A DNA stretch of 51,982 nucleotides, taken from NCBI GenBank assembly GCA_001464385.1, contig LNFB01000120.1, positions 1 to 51,982 on the forward strand, given 5' to 3'. The translations under genes and the position numbers were made by a program. Below, one piece after another: positions 28,119 through 37,053 of the stretch (its first letter is position 1; each line of letters starts with the position of its first letter). The stretch is from Deltaproteobacteria bacterium Ga0077550. GTDB lineage: Bacteria > Myxococcota_A > Polyangia > Nannocystales > Nannocystaceae. The notes under the pieces are model-generated. The model had not been told where the DNA came from and did not search any database. It was given only the letters and a program-made list of their open reading frames with translations.

Positions 28119-31100
28119 GTGTCGGACGGCAACGCGCGGGATCGGGGCGACGGCAAGACAGCCGGCGCGCAGGGCCCCGCATCGGTGGCCCCGAAGCCGC
28201 GCGCGCCCGGGCTTCCGCCACCGCCACCGCCCTCGGCGGCGCCACGGCCGGTCGAGCGCGATGGTTCGAAGCCGATCCCGACGGGGACCGCACCGGTACC
28301 ACGGCCCGCCGCGCCGGCGCCACGGCCCGCCGCGCCGACGCTCCCCAAGGCGCCGCCGCCCCCGACGGTCGGCAAGGTCCCCGCGCCGCCACCGATCGCG
28401 ACGCGCCCGCCACCGCCCGCGGTGCGCGAGCCCGGTCGTCCGGTCGCCGTGCCACGGGATCCGACCAAGCCGATCTCGACCACGCGCGTGCCGACGGCCG
28501 CGCCCCGTCCCGCGCCGGCTCGGCCCGCCTCTGCGTTGCCCGCCGCGCCACCGGCCCCCGCGTTGCGCGTGGGGACGGCCGGTGCCACGGTGCCCAAGCC
28601 CGAGCGCAGCCGCTTCCGTGCGCTGCACAAGATGTGGCACCACCCGCTGGGCGAGGTGAGCGGAGGCACCGACGCGTCGACCGGCGCGCGCATCCAGGTG
28701 ATGGCGCTGAACCCCGGCTCGGTGATCTCCGATGCGCAGCTCGAGGCGGGTCGTGCCGCGGTGCGTGTCGCCGCGAGCGTGTCGAGCCCCGGGGTCGTGC
28801 GTCCGATCGACATCCAGCGCATGGCCGACGGGCGGATCGCGATCGCGACCGAGCCCCTCGAGGGCACGCCGCTCACCAACGTCTCGCGCAATCAGCCGCT
28901 GCCGGCGACGCGGACCGTCGCGGTGCTGCGCCAGCTGTGCAAGTCGCTCGCGGCGGTGCACGAGGTCGGCCTCGTCCATCGGGCGCTCACGCTCGGATCG
29001 TTGGTGCTGCGCACGCGGGCCGATCGCCCCGACACCGTCGCGGTCACCGACTTCGGCATCGGCCCGTTGCTCGATGGCGAGGTCGCGGTGCTCAAGGAGG
29101 ACGCGGCGATGCAGCCGGTCAGCCCCGAGCGCCTCTCCGGCGCCCAGCAGGACATCCGCGAGGATCTCTACCTGATGGGCTGCGTCGCCTACTCGCTGTT
29201 CACCGGGGGCGCGCCGTTTCGTACGGGGACGCCGGACGCGGTGCGGCGCCGGCACGCGATCGAAGATCCCATGCCCATCGCCGACCGGCTGAAGGGCACG
29301 CGTGGCGTCCATCCGGCGCTCGCGGCCTGGGTGCACCGCTGCCTGGCGAAGGAGCCCGACGACCGCTTCGAGGACGCGATGCAGGCGGAGGCCGCCCTTT
29401 GCCTCGCGCAGATCGAGGCCCACGTCGAGACGCCCTGGGATGATCTCCCGCCGCCCGACGTCGAGACCGCGACGGTCGAGCGGATCACCGCGGGCATGCG
29501 CCGCCGACCGGCGGCGGCCGTCGTCGAGCCCGAGCCGGAGTACGACGACGACGTGACGATCCTGCGGCGCCCGGGCCATCCGTCGCCCGAGGGCGCGCGG
29601 CCCGAGGGGCAGACGACGGTGGTGCGGATGATCGACGGCGAGCCGGTCGAGCTCGCCGACGAGGTGGGCTCGATGCCGCTGGCGCTCGACGGTACGGGGC
29701 TCGAGCGCAGCGACACCGTGGTGAGCCGCGCCGAGGACACCGTCGCGGGCAGCCGACCCGAGCCGCAGGAGGACACGAGCGTCGGCGCGTTCGGCCCGGA
29801 CGACGAGGAGACCACGGTCGGCCCCGTCGATGCGACCTCCGAGCTCGATGCCCAGCGCGAGGAGACGCGTCGTGTCGCGGCGGCGCGCGAGGACACGGCG
29901 GTCGGACCTGCGGCGGCGCACGACGACACCGTGAGCGCGTTGGTCCACGGGATCGCGCCCAAGCCGACCCCGAAGCCGGTCGCGGCCCCGGTGCCGCCGC
30001 CGGTGCCGATCCCCGATCTCGATCTCGACGCGGTGTTCGCCGCCGATCCCTTCGTGGTCGATCCGGCCGACCGCACGCAGATCTCCCGCGCACCTGCGGC
30101 ACCGTTCTCGCCAGCGCCGATCGTGGTCCCCGAACTGCCGGACGCGGGCGATCGCACGATGGTCGCGTCGCTGGCCGTCGTCACCTTCGCGACGCCGAGC
30201 GTCGAGGCGCCCCAGGCCCGTGCGCCGTCGAGCACGCCGACGGTGCCGGCCGGCACGCCCGTCGATCCGCGGGTGCTGCCCTCGAGCGCGGCCACCCTCC
30301 CGGGCACGGGCGCGCCGTCGGTGATCGAGGCGCCGCCGGTGATCGAGGCGTCGCCGGTGATCGAGGCGCCGCCGGTGATCGAGGCGTCGCCGGTGCCGGT
30401 GATCGAGGCGTCGCCGCCGGTGATCGAGGCGCCGCCGGTGATCGAGGCGCCGCCGGTGCCGGTCACCGAGGTGTCGCCGTCGGTGATCGCGTCATCTCCG
30501 GTGATCGAGGCGCCGCCGGTGATCGAGGCGCCGCCGGTGATCGCGTCACCGCCGGTGATCGTGCCGCCGCCGGTGATCGAGGCGGCACCCGTGATCGCGC
30601 CGCCGCCGGTGATCGCCTCACCGCCGGTGATCGTGCCTCCGTCGCCCGTCGCTGCGTCCGCCGGATCGGTGGCGCCGGCTCCCCCAGTGTTCCCCGCCCC
30701 GGCCTCCTCCGCGTTGCCGCCGGTCGTCGTGCCGGCCGGCATGTTGCCGCCGAGCGTCGCGCCGCCGTGGCCATCGTCGCCGAGCGGACTCACCGGGCAG
30801 TACACCAGCGTGAACGCGTCGTTCTCCTCGAGCGACATGGACGCGTCGATGGTCGCGTCCATCGGCGGACGCGGCCGCACGGCGAAGCTCGTCGCCGTGG
30901 TCCTCGGCGTCGCCGTCGTGGTCGGCGGCGGACTCATGTTCATCCTGCGGCCGACGCCTGATCCGACGCCTCCGGTCGCCGTCGACAAGCCGACGCCGCC
31001 GGTCCGCGTCGAGAAGGTCACCGCGCCGGTCGACGACATCGCGGCGGACGTCGCCGCCACCCCCAACGATCTCGTCGCGGCCGGCGATCGGGCGATGGGC

Positions 31101-31394
31101 GAGGGCCGGACCGACGACGCCGAGTCGCTCTACCAGCGCGCGATCGTCCGCGAGCCCAAGCACCTCGGCGCCCTCGTCGGTCTCGGCCGCCTGCAGCTCG
31201 CCAAGGGCGACGTCGACAAGGCCGCGAGCTACTTCCGCCGCGCGGTGGGGGCCAACCCCAACGACGGCGCCGCTCGCATCGCGCTCGGCGACGCGCTGGC
31301 CAAGCAGGGCAACGTCGCCGAGGCCCGCAAGCAGTACAAGAAGGCCAAGGCGCTCAAGCATCCCGACGCGTCCGGCCGCCTCGCGAGCCTGTAG
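28119..31394 (+). CDS. Membrane pseudokinase with C-terminal TPR repeats
   Basis: 1,091 aa from GTG 28119 (an in-frame GTG at 28071 is possible). A Pro/Ala-rich N-terminus of about 170 residues precedes a protein-kinase fold (about 180-440). The catalytic features are missing: the HRD Asp is replaced (VHRALTLGSLVL), no VAIK lysine is seen in ARIQVMALN, and the glycine loop is poor. DFG survives (VTDFGIG), as does the C-lobe (DLYLMGCVAYSLFTGGAPF). It is therefore probably a scaffold or sensor without phosphotransfer. A 300-residue acidic/Thr-rich region leads to tandem VIEAPP repeats. One membrane helix (KLVAVVLGVAVVVGGGLMFIL) and about three TPRs (DDAESLYQRAIVREPKHLGA onwards) complete the protein. 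Confidence 0.88.
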   Translation: MSDGNARDRGDGKTAGAQGPASVAPKPRAPGLPPPPPPSAAPRPVERDGSKPIPTGTAPVPRPAAPAPRPAAPTLPKAPPPPTVGKVPAPPPIATRPPPPAVREPGRPVAVPRDPTKPISTTRVPTAAPRPAPARPASALPAAPPAPALRVGTAGATVPKPERSRFRALHKMWHHPLGEVSGGTDASTGARIQVMALNPGSVISDAQLEAGRAAVRVAASVSSPGVVRPIDIQRMADGRIAIATEPLEGTPLTNVSRNQPLPATRTVAVLRQLCKSLAAVHEVGLVHRALTLGSLVLRTRADRPDTVAVTDFGIGPLLDGEVAVLKEDAAMQPVSPERLSGAQQDIREDLYLMGCVAYSLFTGGAPFRTGTPDAVRRRHAIEDPMPIADRLKGTRGVHPALAAWVHRCLAKEPDDRFEDAMQAEAALCLAQIEAHVETPWDDLPPPDVETATVERITAGMRRRPAAAVVEPEPEYDDDVTILRRPGHPSPEGARPEGQTTVVRMIDGEPVELADEVGSMPLALDGTGLERSDTVVSRAEDTVAGSRPEPQEDTSVGAFGPDDEETTVGPVDATSELDAQREETRRVAAAREDTAVGPAAAHDDTVSALVHGIAPKPTPKPVAAPVPPPVPIPDLDLDAVFAADPFVVDPADRTQISRAPAAPFSPAPIVVPELPDAGDRTMVASLAVVTFATPSVEAPQARAPSSTPTVPAGTPVDPRVLPSSAATLPGTGAPSVIEAPPVIEASPVIEAPPVIEASPVPVIEASPPVIEAPPVIEAPPVPVTEVSPSVIASSPVIEAPPVIEAPPVIASPPVIVPPPVIEAAPVIAPPPVIASPPVIVPPSPVAASAGSVAPAPPVFPAPASSALPPVVVPAGMLPPSVAPPWPSSPSGLTGQYTSVNASFSSSDMDASMVASIGGRGRTAKLVAVVLGVAVVVGGGLMFILRPTPDPTPPVAVDKPTPPVRVEKVTAPVDDIAADVAATPNDLVAAGDRAMGEGRTDDAESLYQRAIVREPKHLGALVGLGRLQLAKGDVDKAASYFRRAVGANPNDGAARIALGDALAKQGNVAEARKQYKKAKALKHPDASGRLASL
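30320..30642 (+). repeat. Tandem repeat coding for Val-Ile-Glu-Ala-Pro-Pro units
   Basis: About seventeen in-frame 15-18-bp units (consensus gtgatcgaggcgccgccg, with gtgatcgcg and gtgatcgtg variants) in the pseudokinase linker. The Pro-rich extended repeat may span the periplasm-facing or cytoplasmic side before the membrane helix. Confidence 0.9.
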
Positions 31395-31400
31395 GCCTCG

Positions 31401-32594
31401 TCAGCCGACCGGCACGGTCGGGATCAGGAACAGCGCCGACTGCGTCTCGGCGGGATCCTGGCTGTCGGCGACCTCGGCGAAGAAGAAGAACCCCGTCAGC
31501 GAGATCGGGCTCAGCGGGATGCCGACCGTGATCACCTGATCGGTGTTGTCGACCGCGCCGCTGAGCGTGCCGTCGGGCTCGAGCGTGAGGCCGTCGGGCA
31601 CGCCCGCCTCGGTGACGAGGAACGTCAGCGCATCGGGGACTGGCTGCTCGGTCCACGTGTAGGGCTTCAGGCCGCCGTCGGCCTCGAGCTGCGTCGAGTA
31701 CGGCACGGGGATGCCCGGCACGATCGCGAGCAGCGGCAGCGTCACGACCTTGAACGCGAGCAGGTCGAGCACGTTGGTGCCGACGATCGACAGCGGGCGC
31801 AGCTCGACGTCGAGCTGGAACGCGAGCTCGTCCCAGCCCGGCGGATCGGCGACGTCGACGACGCGCACCGTGAAGTCGAAGCTGCCCGGCTCGGTGGGGA
31901 CGCCGGTGAGGACGCCCGCGGCGTCGAGGAACACGCCCGCTGGCGGCGCGCCGCCGACGAGGAACCACCCGTACGGCTGCAGGCCGCCCTGCGCGATGAG
32001 GGGCCGCACGAACTCGAGGCCCTCGTCGGTGGCGCCCAGATCGGGCGGCGTCAGGATCGTCAGGGGCTCGGAGTGGACGGCGAGCGAGAGCTTGCGCGAG
32101 GCCGACTCGCCCTCGGCGTCCTCGACGACGACATCGAGCACGTAGTCGCCGGCGAGCTCGGGGATGCCACCGAGCGCGCCGCCCGGATCGAGCGCGAGCC
32201 CGGCGGGGGCGCCCTCGACCGACCAGCTGTACGATCCGGCGCCGCCGCCCGCCTCGAGCGTCGCGGCGTACTCGAGGCCGACCTGCGCCGGCGCGAGCAC
32301 CTCGGTGACGACGTGGATCTCCGAGGTGGGGACGCAGATCTCACCGTTGCACGCCTCGTCGGCGGCGCACGGCTCGATCATCCAGCCGTCGCCGGCCGGC
32401 GTGCACACGCGGACGTCGTGGCCCTCGCAGCTGCGCTCGCCGGGCGTGCACACCGGGGGCGCCGTGGTGTCGCCCGCGCTCGTGTCGGCGGCGCCACCCG
32501 AGCTGCTCCCGCCCTCGGACCCACCGCCGATCCCAGCGTCGTCGAAGGTGCAGGCCGCGGCGAGGAGACAGGGGAGCAGACGAGCGTAGGACAT
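31401..32594 (-). CDS. Lipoprotein with tandem Ig-like (He_PIG-type) domains
   Basis: About 397 aa from ATG 32594 (an ATG at 32609 is in frame). The lipobox LLAAAC is followed by a Gly/Ser linker and a small Cys-rich knot (CTPGERSCEGHDVRVC...CAADEACNGEIC). Three Ig-like repeats follow, each with a G-x-x-Y/PY...W pattern and LDP.G.L.G.P (GSYSWSVEGAPAGLALDPGG; QPYGWFLVGGAPPAGVFLD; KPYTWTEQPVP). These match putative Ig domains of surface adhesion proteins. The gene is convergent with the pseudokinase, with a seven-base gap. Confidence 0.82.
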   Translation of the reverse strand: MSYARLLPCLLAAACTFDDAGIGGGSEGGSSSGGAADTSAGDTTAPPVCTPGERSCEGHDVRVCTPAGDGWMIEPCAADEACNGEICVPTSEIHVVTEVLAPAQVGLEYAATLEAGGGAGSYSWSVEGAPAGLALDPGGALGGIPELAGDYVLDVVVEDAEGESASRKLSLAVHSEPLTILTPPDLGATDEGLEFVRPLIAQGGLQPYGWFLVGGAPPAGVFLDAAGVLTGVPTEPGSFDFTVRVVDVADPPGWDELAFQLDVELRPLSIVGTNVLDLLAFKVVTLPLLAIVPGIPVPYSTQLEADGGLKPYTWTEQPVPDALTFLVTEAGVPDGLTLEPDGTLSGAVDNTDQVITVGIPLSPISLTGFFFFAEVADSQDPAETQSALFLIPTVPVG

Positions 32595-32664
32595 GGACGC
32601 TCGCAGCATCGCACGGGCGGCGGCCGCGTCGCGAGTCGACGCGCGCGCGGCGGCCGTAGTGGAC

Positions 32665-33882
32665 TCACGGGAAGGCGATGGCGTGGGTGCCGAGCCAGGC
32701 CCGGTGTGCGTCGTCGACCGCGTCCGCCTCGCCGGTGATCACGACCTTGCGCTTCGCCACGCGCACGGACATGCGCCAGCGCTGCTCGCTGCGCGTGGGG
32801 CCCCGGCCGCGGTCGGCGAGCTCCCGCAGGGCGCCGACGAGCGGGATCGGGCTCGTGCACGCGGGGCGCCCCGAGGGCCCCACCCCGCAGAAGATGCGAT
32901 CGCTGCGGCGATCCTCGTGCAGGACGCCGCCCTGGCCCCGCGTGGTCTCGAGCCACGCCTCGTCGACGCGGACCATGAGCTCGGGCCCGCCCGCCGGGAC
33001 GAGAACGATCGGCGCCACGCCGAGGTGCGACAGCTCGGCGCGCCCGCTGCCCGGTCCGGCATCGCCGTGCGCGGCGAGGTCGACCCGCACGAACCACCCC
33101 GCGTCGGTGCGTACGGCGAGGTGGTGCTGCACCAACGCACCGCCGTCGGTGGTGGCGAGGAAGCGGGCCTCGAGGATCCCCGCGGTGCCCTCGAGCGGCG
33201 GTTGCTCGAGCACGAGGCCGCGTCGCGCCGGCAGCTCGGTGTCGCAGCGCGGGGTCGCGTCGGGCGTCGCGGCGTGGACGTGGTCGTCGCACCACTCGGC
33301 GAGCTCGGCGAAGGGACCCTCGAGCAGCTCGACGTCGAGCGCGGCCTTGGCCGGCGCGAGGGCCAGCTGCCCGAGCCGCGCGCGCACGGTCCGAGCGTCG
33401 CGCAGCGCCAGCGATCGCTCGTACAGCGCCGCCGCGTCGGCGGTGCGGCCCTGGGCCTCGCGCACGCGACCGAGGTTGTAGAGGCTGGCCGCGGCGAGGC
33501 GCGGCTCGGCCTCGAGCTCCGTCGCGCGCACGAGCACGCGCTCGGCCAGCGCGAGATCCTCGGCGTGCAGCGCCGCCCAGCCGAGCTCGGACAGCGCGCG
33601 CGGATCGTCGGGCGTCGCGACGAGGGCGCGCTCGAAGGCGGAGACCGCCGCGTCGTAGTCCCGCCGCGCGAAGGCGTCGCGGCCCTCGGCCATCGCGGCG
33701 TCGTAGCTCGGCGCGGGCGCGCTCGGCTCGACGACCGGCGTCGGCGCCGGAGCGTTCACGGCCGCGGGCGCAGGGGGGACCTGAACGGCGGCCGGGCCCG
33801 CCTCACACGCGAGGACCAGGGCGACGAAGGCCCGCCAGGGCCGAGCCCGGCCGGCGGAGGTGCAGAGGGACGTCGGACGCAC
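32665..33882 (-). CDS. Exported TPR protein of unknown function
   Basis: 405 aa from GTG 33882. A signal sequence with possible lipobox (ALVLAC) is followed by a Pro/Ala/Val-rich linker. At about residues 58-175 three TPR units are seen (DAFARRDYDAAVSAFERALV, then ALHAEDLALAERVLVRATEL, and AASLYNLGRVREAQGRTADAAALYERSLALRD). The C-terminal half has no recognised domain, but four cysteines and a beta-rich pattern (VQHHLAVRTDAGWFVRVDLA). TPRs suggest a protein-interaction role at the envelope. It is one of a run of minus-strand lipoproteins; 43 bases separate it from the next. Confidence 0.78.
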   Translation of the reverse strand: MRPTSLCTSAGRARPWRAFVALVLACEAGPAAVQVPPAPAAVNAPAPTPVVEPSAPAPSYDAAMAEGRDAFARRDYDAAVSAFERALVATPDDPRALSELGWAALHAEDLALAERVLVRATELEAEPRLAAASLYNLGRVREAQGRTADAAALYERSLALRDARTVRARLGQLALAPAKAALDVELLEGPFAELAEWCDDHVHAATPDATPRCDTELPARRGLVLEQPPLEGTAGILEARFLATTDGGALVQHHLAVRTDAGWFVRVDLAAHGDAGPGSGRAELSHLGVAPIVLVPAGGPELMVRVDEAWLETTRGQGGVLHEDRRSDRIFCGVGPSGRPACTSPIPLVGALRELADRGRGPTRSEQRWRMSVRVAKRKVVITGEADAVDDAHRAWLGTHAIAFP

Positions 33883-33925
33883 GGGGCCACGACGCGCGAG
33901 GCGCCTGCCGATGTTCTACCGCATC

Positions 33926-35020
33926 TCACCCCACCGGTTGGGTGGTCGGGTGATCCGTGCCCTCGCAGCCCCAGCGGAAGTCGTCGAGGAACACGAAGCT
34001 GTCGAGGTTGGAGTCCGAGAGGTCGAAGATCGCGAACACCAGGGTGATCGACTCGCCCGGGGTCACCGGCGCGGTCGTCGAGAGCCACCGAGTCGCCGCG
34101 TGCTGACGCATGCAGGTCCCCGCGAGCTCGGGGAGATCTCCGTCGGTGTCGCGGAAGTCGAGGAAGCCGGCGTTGAGCGAGATCGGGTTGCCGTCCGCGT
34201 CGAACGAGATGTTGCCGGTCCACTGCTCGGACTCGAGCCAGCCCACGTACATGTCATTGAACGCGGTGTCGGAGTAGTACGGGTACTCGGTCGAGAGGAA
34301 CGCGAAGTCGTAGGCGAGCGAGTCGTTGCTCGGCGGGACCACGGCCTCGATGCGCAGCTCGGTGTAGTCGTTGGCGCTGCCGCCCTGCACGAACTGACCC
34401 TCGATCGTGTTGGAGCAGTCGCCGGTGCCCAGCAGCGTCGGGTCCTGCACGCAGTCGCCGACGACCCCACTGGCGTGCAGCGGCTCGGGCAGGGCCATGC
34501 CGACATCGAAGGCCCCGAGATCGTCGTTGCAGTGGGTCGGCGCCGCGTTCGGATCGCCCATCGGCGTCGGCAGATCGAGATCGGCCACGACGCCGCTGCC
34601 GAGCACCGCGAAGCGCTGGCCTTCGCGCGGGTTCCAGTGGTCGCTGGTGCCGAAGCCCATGCGCGTGCCGATGGCGGCCGCGCTGCCGCGGGTGCTCACC
34701 GTCGCCTCGGGTCCGTCCGCGCAGCCCAGGCCGAAAGCCGCGAACACGTCGCTCGGATCGTCGTCGCACCCGGGGTGCTCGGAGACCTCGCAGCTCTCGC
34801 AGATCTGGCCCTCGGGGCACGGGATCGCGCCGTCCGTGTCGCCGACGTCGAGCTTGAGCGCACCGTCGTCACCGCCGTCGATCGGGCTCGTCGCCTCGCC
34901 GAGGCCCGTCAGCGGCGCACCGTCGTCGTCGTCGTCGCCCGGATCCGCCGCGCAACCCAGCGCCGCGGCGAGGCCGAACGGTCCGAGGATCGACAGCGTC
35001 CGTGATTCGTGCGCGTGCAT
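33926..35020 (-). CDS. Choice-of-anchor L-like lipoprotein
   Basis: 364 aa from ATG 35020, which has GAGGG close upstream. The lipobox AAALGC is followed by an Asp-rich linker. Then comes CPEGQICESCEVSEHPGCDDD and a domain with FLSTEYPYYSDTAFNDMYVGWL and DSFVFLDDFRWGCEG. This matches the choice-of-anchor L pattern (EYP...FND, closing LDDF) seen also in the protein at 20766. It is thought to be a surface-displayed beta-sandwich; ligand unknown. It is divergent from the propeller gene. Confidence 0.82.
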   Translation of the reverse strand: MHAHESRTLSILGPFGLAAALGCAADPGDDDDDGAPLTGLGEATSPIDGGDDGALKLDVGDTDGAIPCPEGQICESCEVSEHPGCDDDPSDVFAAFGLGCADGPEATVSTRGSAAAIGTRMGFGTSDHWNPREGQRFAVLGSGVVADLDLPTPMGDPNAAPTHCNDDLGAFDVGMALPEPLHASGVVGDCVQDPTLLGTGDCSNTIEGQFVQGGSANDYTELRIEAVVPPSNDSLAYDFAFLSTEYPYYSDTAFNDMYVGWLESEQWTGNISFDADGNPISLNAGFLDFRDTDGDLPELAGTCMRQHAATRWLSTTAPVTPGESITLVFAIFDLSDSNLDSFVFLDDFRWGCEGTDHPTTQPVG

Positions 35021-35113
35021 GCCCTCGCTCCCGCCCCCCGCGAAAGAGAGGTTGCTCGGGCCCCGTCCGAGGTTCCCCGCGCGTTCGCCCCGGGGTCGGG
35101 AACCCGGAGGTCG

Positions 35114-35135
35114 CCAATGGGAACAACCCATCTGG
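35114..35135 (+). promoter_or_regulatory. Hairpin in the leader of the propeller gene
   Basis: ATGGG pairs with CCCAT around AACAA, extended by CCA with TGG across a bulge. It lies 12 bases before ATG 35148. It ends just at the GGGGGGT that is the likely ribosome site, so it could influence initiation. Confidence 0.35.
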
Positions 35136-35147
35136 GGGGTGCGGACG

Positions 35148-36446
35148 ATGGGCACGATGCGAGCACGGACGACGGGGTTGACGACGGTGGCCTGCACGCT
35201 GATGGCCGCGTGTGTCGGGTGCGGCGGCGCGGGCGAGGGCCGTGGTGGTGCCGGCGGCGAGGGCTCGGGCATCGGCACGATCACCGCGGGCGGCGACGAC
35301 ACGGGCGCCGGGTCGAGTGACGGCGCGGGCCTCGACACCGGCGCCGAGGGCAACGCCGATGGTCCGGCCGCGACGAAGTTCGACATGGGCCTGCAGCCCG
35401 ACGTCAGCCTCGGCTGTGGCGGTGGGGACAACGACGCCGCGGGCGCGGACTTCTCGTACATCTGGATCGCCAACAGCGCGGAGAGCACGGTGTCGAAGAT
35501 CAACACCGACACCTTGGTCGAGGAGGGCCGCTACCTGACGCGCCCCGACTCCAACGGCAACCCGTCGCGCACCTCGGTGAACCTCAACGGCGACGCCGTG
35601 GTGGCCAACCGCTCCGGCGGCGTGACGATGATCTTCGCCCGCACCGACGATTGCGGCGGCGTCAACACCTCGACCGGTCCGGGCGACGTCAAGCCGTGGC
35701 CCGACGACTGCGTCGGCTGGCACACCGCGATGGCCTACGCGAGCCAGCGCCCGGTCGCGTGGACCCGCGGCGAGTTCGACAACGCCTCGTGCCGCTACGA
35801 CAACGTCAAGGTGTGGACCTCGGGCGCCAACGGATCGATCGACGTCGTCCTGCTCGACGGCGAGACCGGGGTCATCGAGCAGACCGTGCCGATCCCCGGG
35901 GTCGATCCCGGCTTCTATGGGATCTATGGGGGCGCGGTCGACTCGCGCGACAACTTCTGGGGCACGCAGCTGAGCGGCGGCCAGCTCGTGCGCGTCGATC
36001 GGATGAACTTCGGCGTGCAGACGTGGCAGACGCCGGCCGGCGGCTACGGCATGGCCGTCGATCGCAACGATCGGGTGTGGACCTGCAGTGCCCAGGTCGG
36101 GCGCTTCGACTACCCCTCGCAGACCTGGCAGACCGCGAACGCGGGCGGCAGCGGCGGTTGCATGCCCGACGGCGGCGACCTGCTGTGGCTCGCCAACGCG
36201 CCGATGGTCGCGGTCGACATCAACACGATGGCGGTGGTGCAGACGCTCGCCGTGCCCAACTACGTGCACGGCGTCAGCATCGACTTCAACGGCTACGTGT
36301 GGGGCCCGGCGATCTACGCGAACGAGGCGTACCGCGTGGATCCGGCGACCGGCCAGGTCGACGTCGTCACCGGCCTCAACCTCCCGTACACGTACAGCGA
36401 CATGACCGGGTTCGGCCTCAGCCAGCTCGGGGGACCGAGCGGCTGA
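35148..36446 (+). CDS. Beta-propeller lipoprotein, Vgb-like
   Basis: 432 aa. Lipobox near TLMAAC followed by a long Gly/Asp/Ala linker. The body has at least five blade-like repeats: YIWIANSAESTVSKINTDTL, VKVWTSGANGSIDVVLLDGE, FWGTQLSGGQLVRVDRMNFG, RVWTCSAQVGRFDY and LLWLANAPMVAVDINTMAV. This resembles virginiamycin B lyase/NHL-type six- or seven-bladed propellers, but the Vgb catalytic residues cannot be confirmed. Start ATG 35148 has a GGGGGGT element; ATG 35157 is in frame. Its 3' end overlaps the convergent YigZ gene by 29 bases. Confidence 0.8.
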   Translation: MGTMRARTTGLTTVACTLMAACVGCGGAGEGRGGAGGEGSGIGTITAGGDDTGAGSSDGAGLDTGAEGNADGPAATKFDMGLQPDVSLGCGGGDNDAAGADFSYIWIANSAESTVSKINTDTLVEEGRYLTRPDSNGNPSRTSVNLNGDAVVANRSGGVTMIFARTDDCGGVNTSTGPGDVKPWPDDCVGWHTAMAYASQRPVAWTRGEFDNASCRYDNVKVWTSGANGSIDVVLLDGETGVIEQTVPIPGVDPGFYGIYGGAVDSRDNFWGTQLSGGQLVRVDRMNFGVQTWQTPAGGYGMAVDRNDRVWTCSAQVGRFDYPSQTWQTANAGGSGGCMPDGGDLLWLANAPMVAVDINTMAVVQTLAVPNYVHGVSIDFNGYVWGPAIYANEAYRVDPATGQVDVVTGLNLPYTYSDMTGFGLSQLGGPSG

Positions 36447-37053
36447 CGCGGGCCGCCCCCGCGGTGGCGTCGCGGATCGCGGCGGTGAACTCGTCGATGC
36501 GACCGCTCTCGACCCGAACGACCAGACGCACCGCCTCGCCGTAGTCGCCGTCGACGTGCTCGGCACGGAACGCCGCGAGCACGCCCTGTACCGGGCCCGA
36601 GTCGCCGTAGTCGAACGCGAGCTCGAGCGGGGTCGTCGGCACGAACCGGACGGCCTTTGCCGCGGCGAGGACCGCACGGGCGGCCTCGGTGTACCCCCGC
36701 GAGAGATCGCCGGCGGACAGCCGCTGCGATCCGCCGTCGCGCGAGACCACCACGACGACGTTGAGCAGGCCCAGCGCGTCGATGCGGCGCAGGATCGCCG
36801 CGCCCGCCGATCCGACGGGCTCGCCGTCGTCGGACCAGTGGAAGTCCGGGGCCACGGGTCCCACGCGATACGCCCAGCCATGGTGCACCGCGTCGCGCAG
36901 CTCGGCCCGCGCAGCCGCGACGATCGCCCGCGCCGCATCGGCGTGATCGTGCATGTCGATCGGGGCGGCGCGGGCGACGAACCGCGCGCCCTTGATCGTC
37001 TCGCCGCTCGCCTGCACGGCGGCGGCGATGGTGAGCCACGGGCCGTCGGTCAT
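36418..37053 (-). CDS. YigZ/IMPACT family protein
   Basis: 211 aa. Matches the UPF0029/IMPACT N-terminal domain: KGARFVARAAPI, HHGWAYRVG, DDGEPVGSAGAAILRRI and NVVVVVSRDGG. A C-terminal DUF1949-like ferredoxin fold follows. In E. coli YigZ and eukaryotic IMPACT the activity is related to translation control and is not well defined. It is the last gene of a four-gene minus-strand operon and overlaps the upstream gene by four bases (ATGA). It lies beside membrane zinc-ribbon proteins, which is unusual for this family. Confidence 0.87.
   Translation of the reverse strand: MTDGPWLTIAAAVQASGETIKGARFVARAAPIDMHDHADAARAIVAAARAELRDAVHHGWAYRVGPVAPDFHWSDDGEPVGSAGAAILRRIDALGLLNVVVVVSRDGGSQRLSAGDLSRGYTEAARAVLAAAKAVRFVPTTPLELAFDYGDSGPVQGVLAAFRAEHVDGDYGEAVRLVVRVESGRIDEFTAAIRDATAGAARVSRSVPRAG

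Noticed and set aside
26718..29948. 1,076-residue minus-strand open frame
   Set aside because: Opposite cydB and the pseudokinase; no recognisable motif.
30320..30642. Second repeat block considered as a CRISPR or minisatellite outside genes
   Set aside because: It is in frame within the pseudokinase and codes for VIEAPP-type units.
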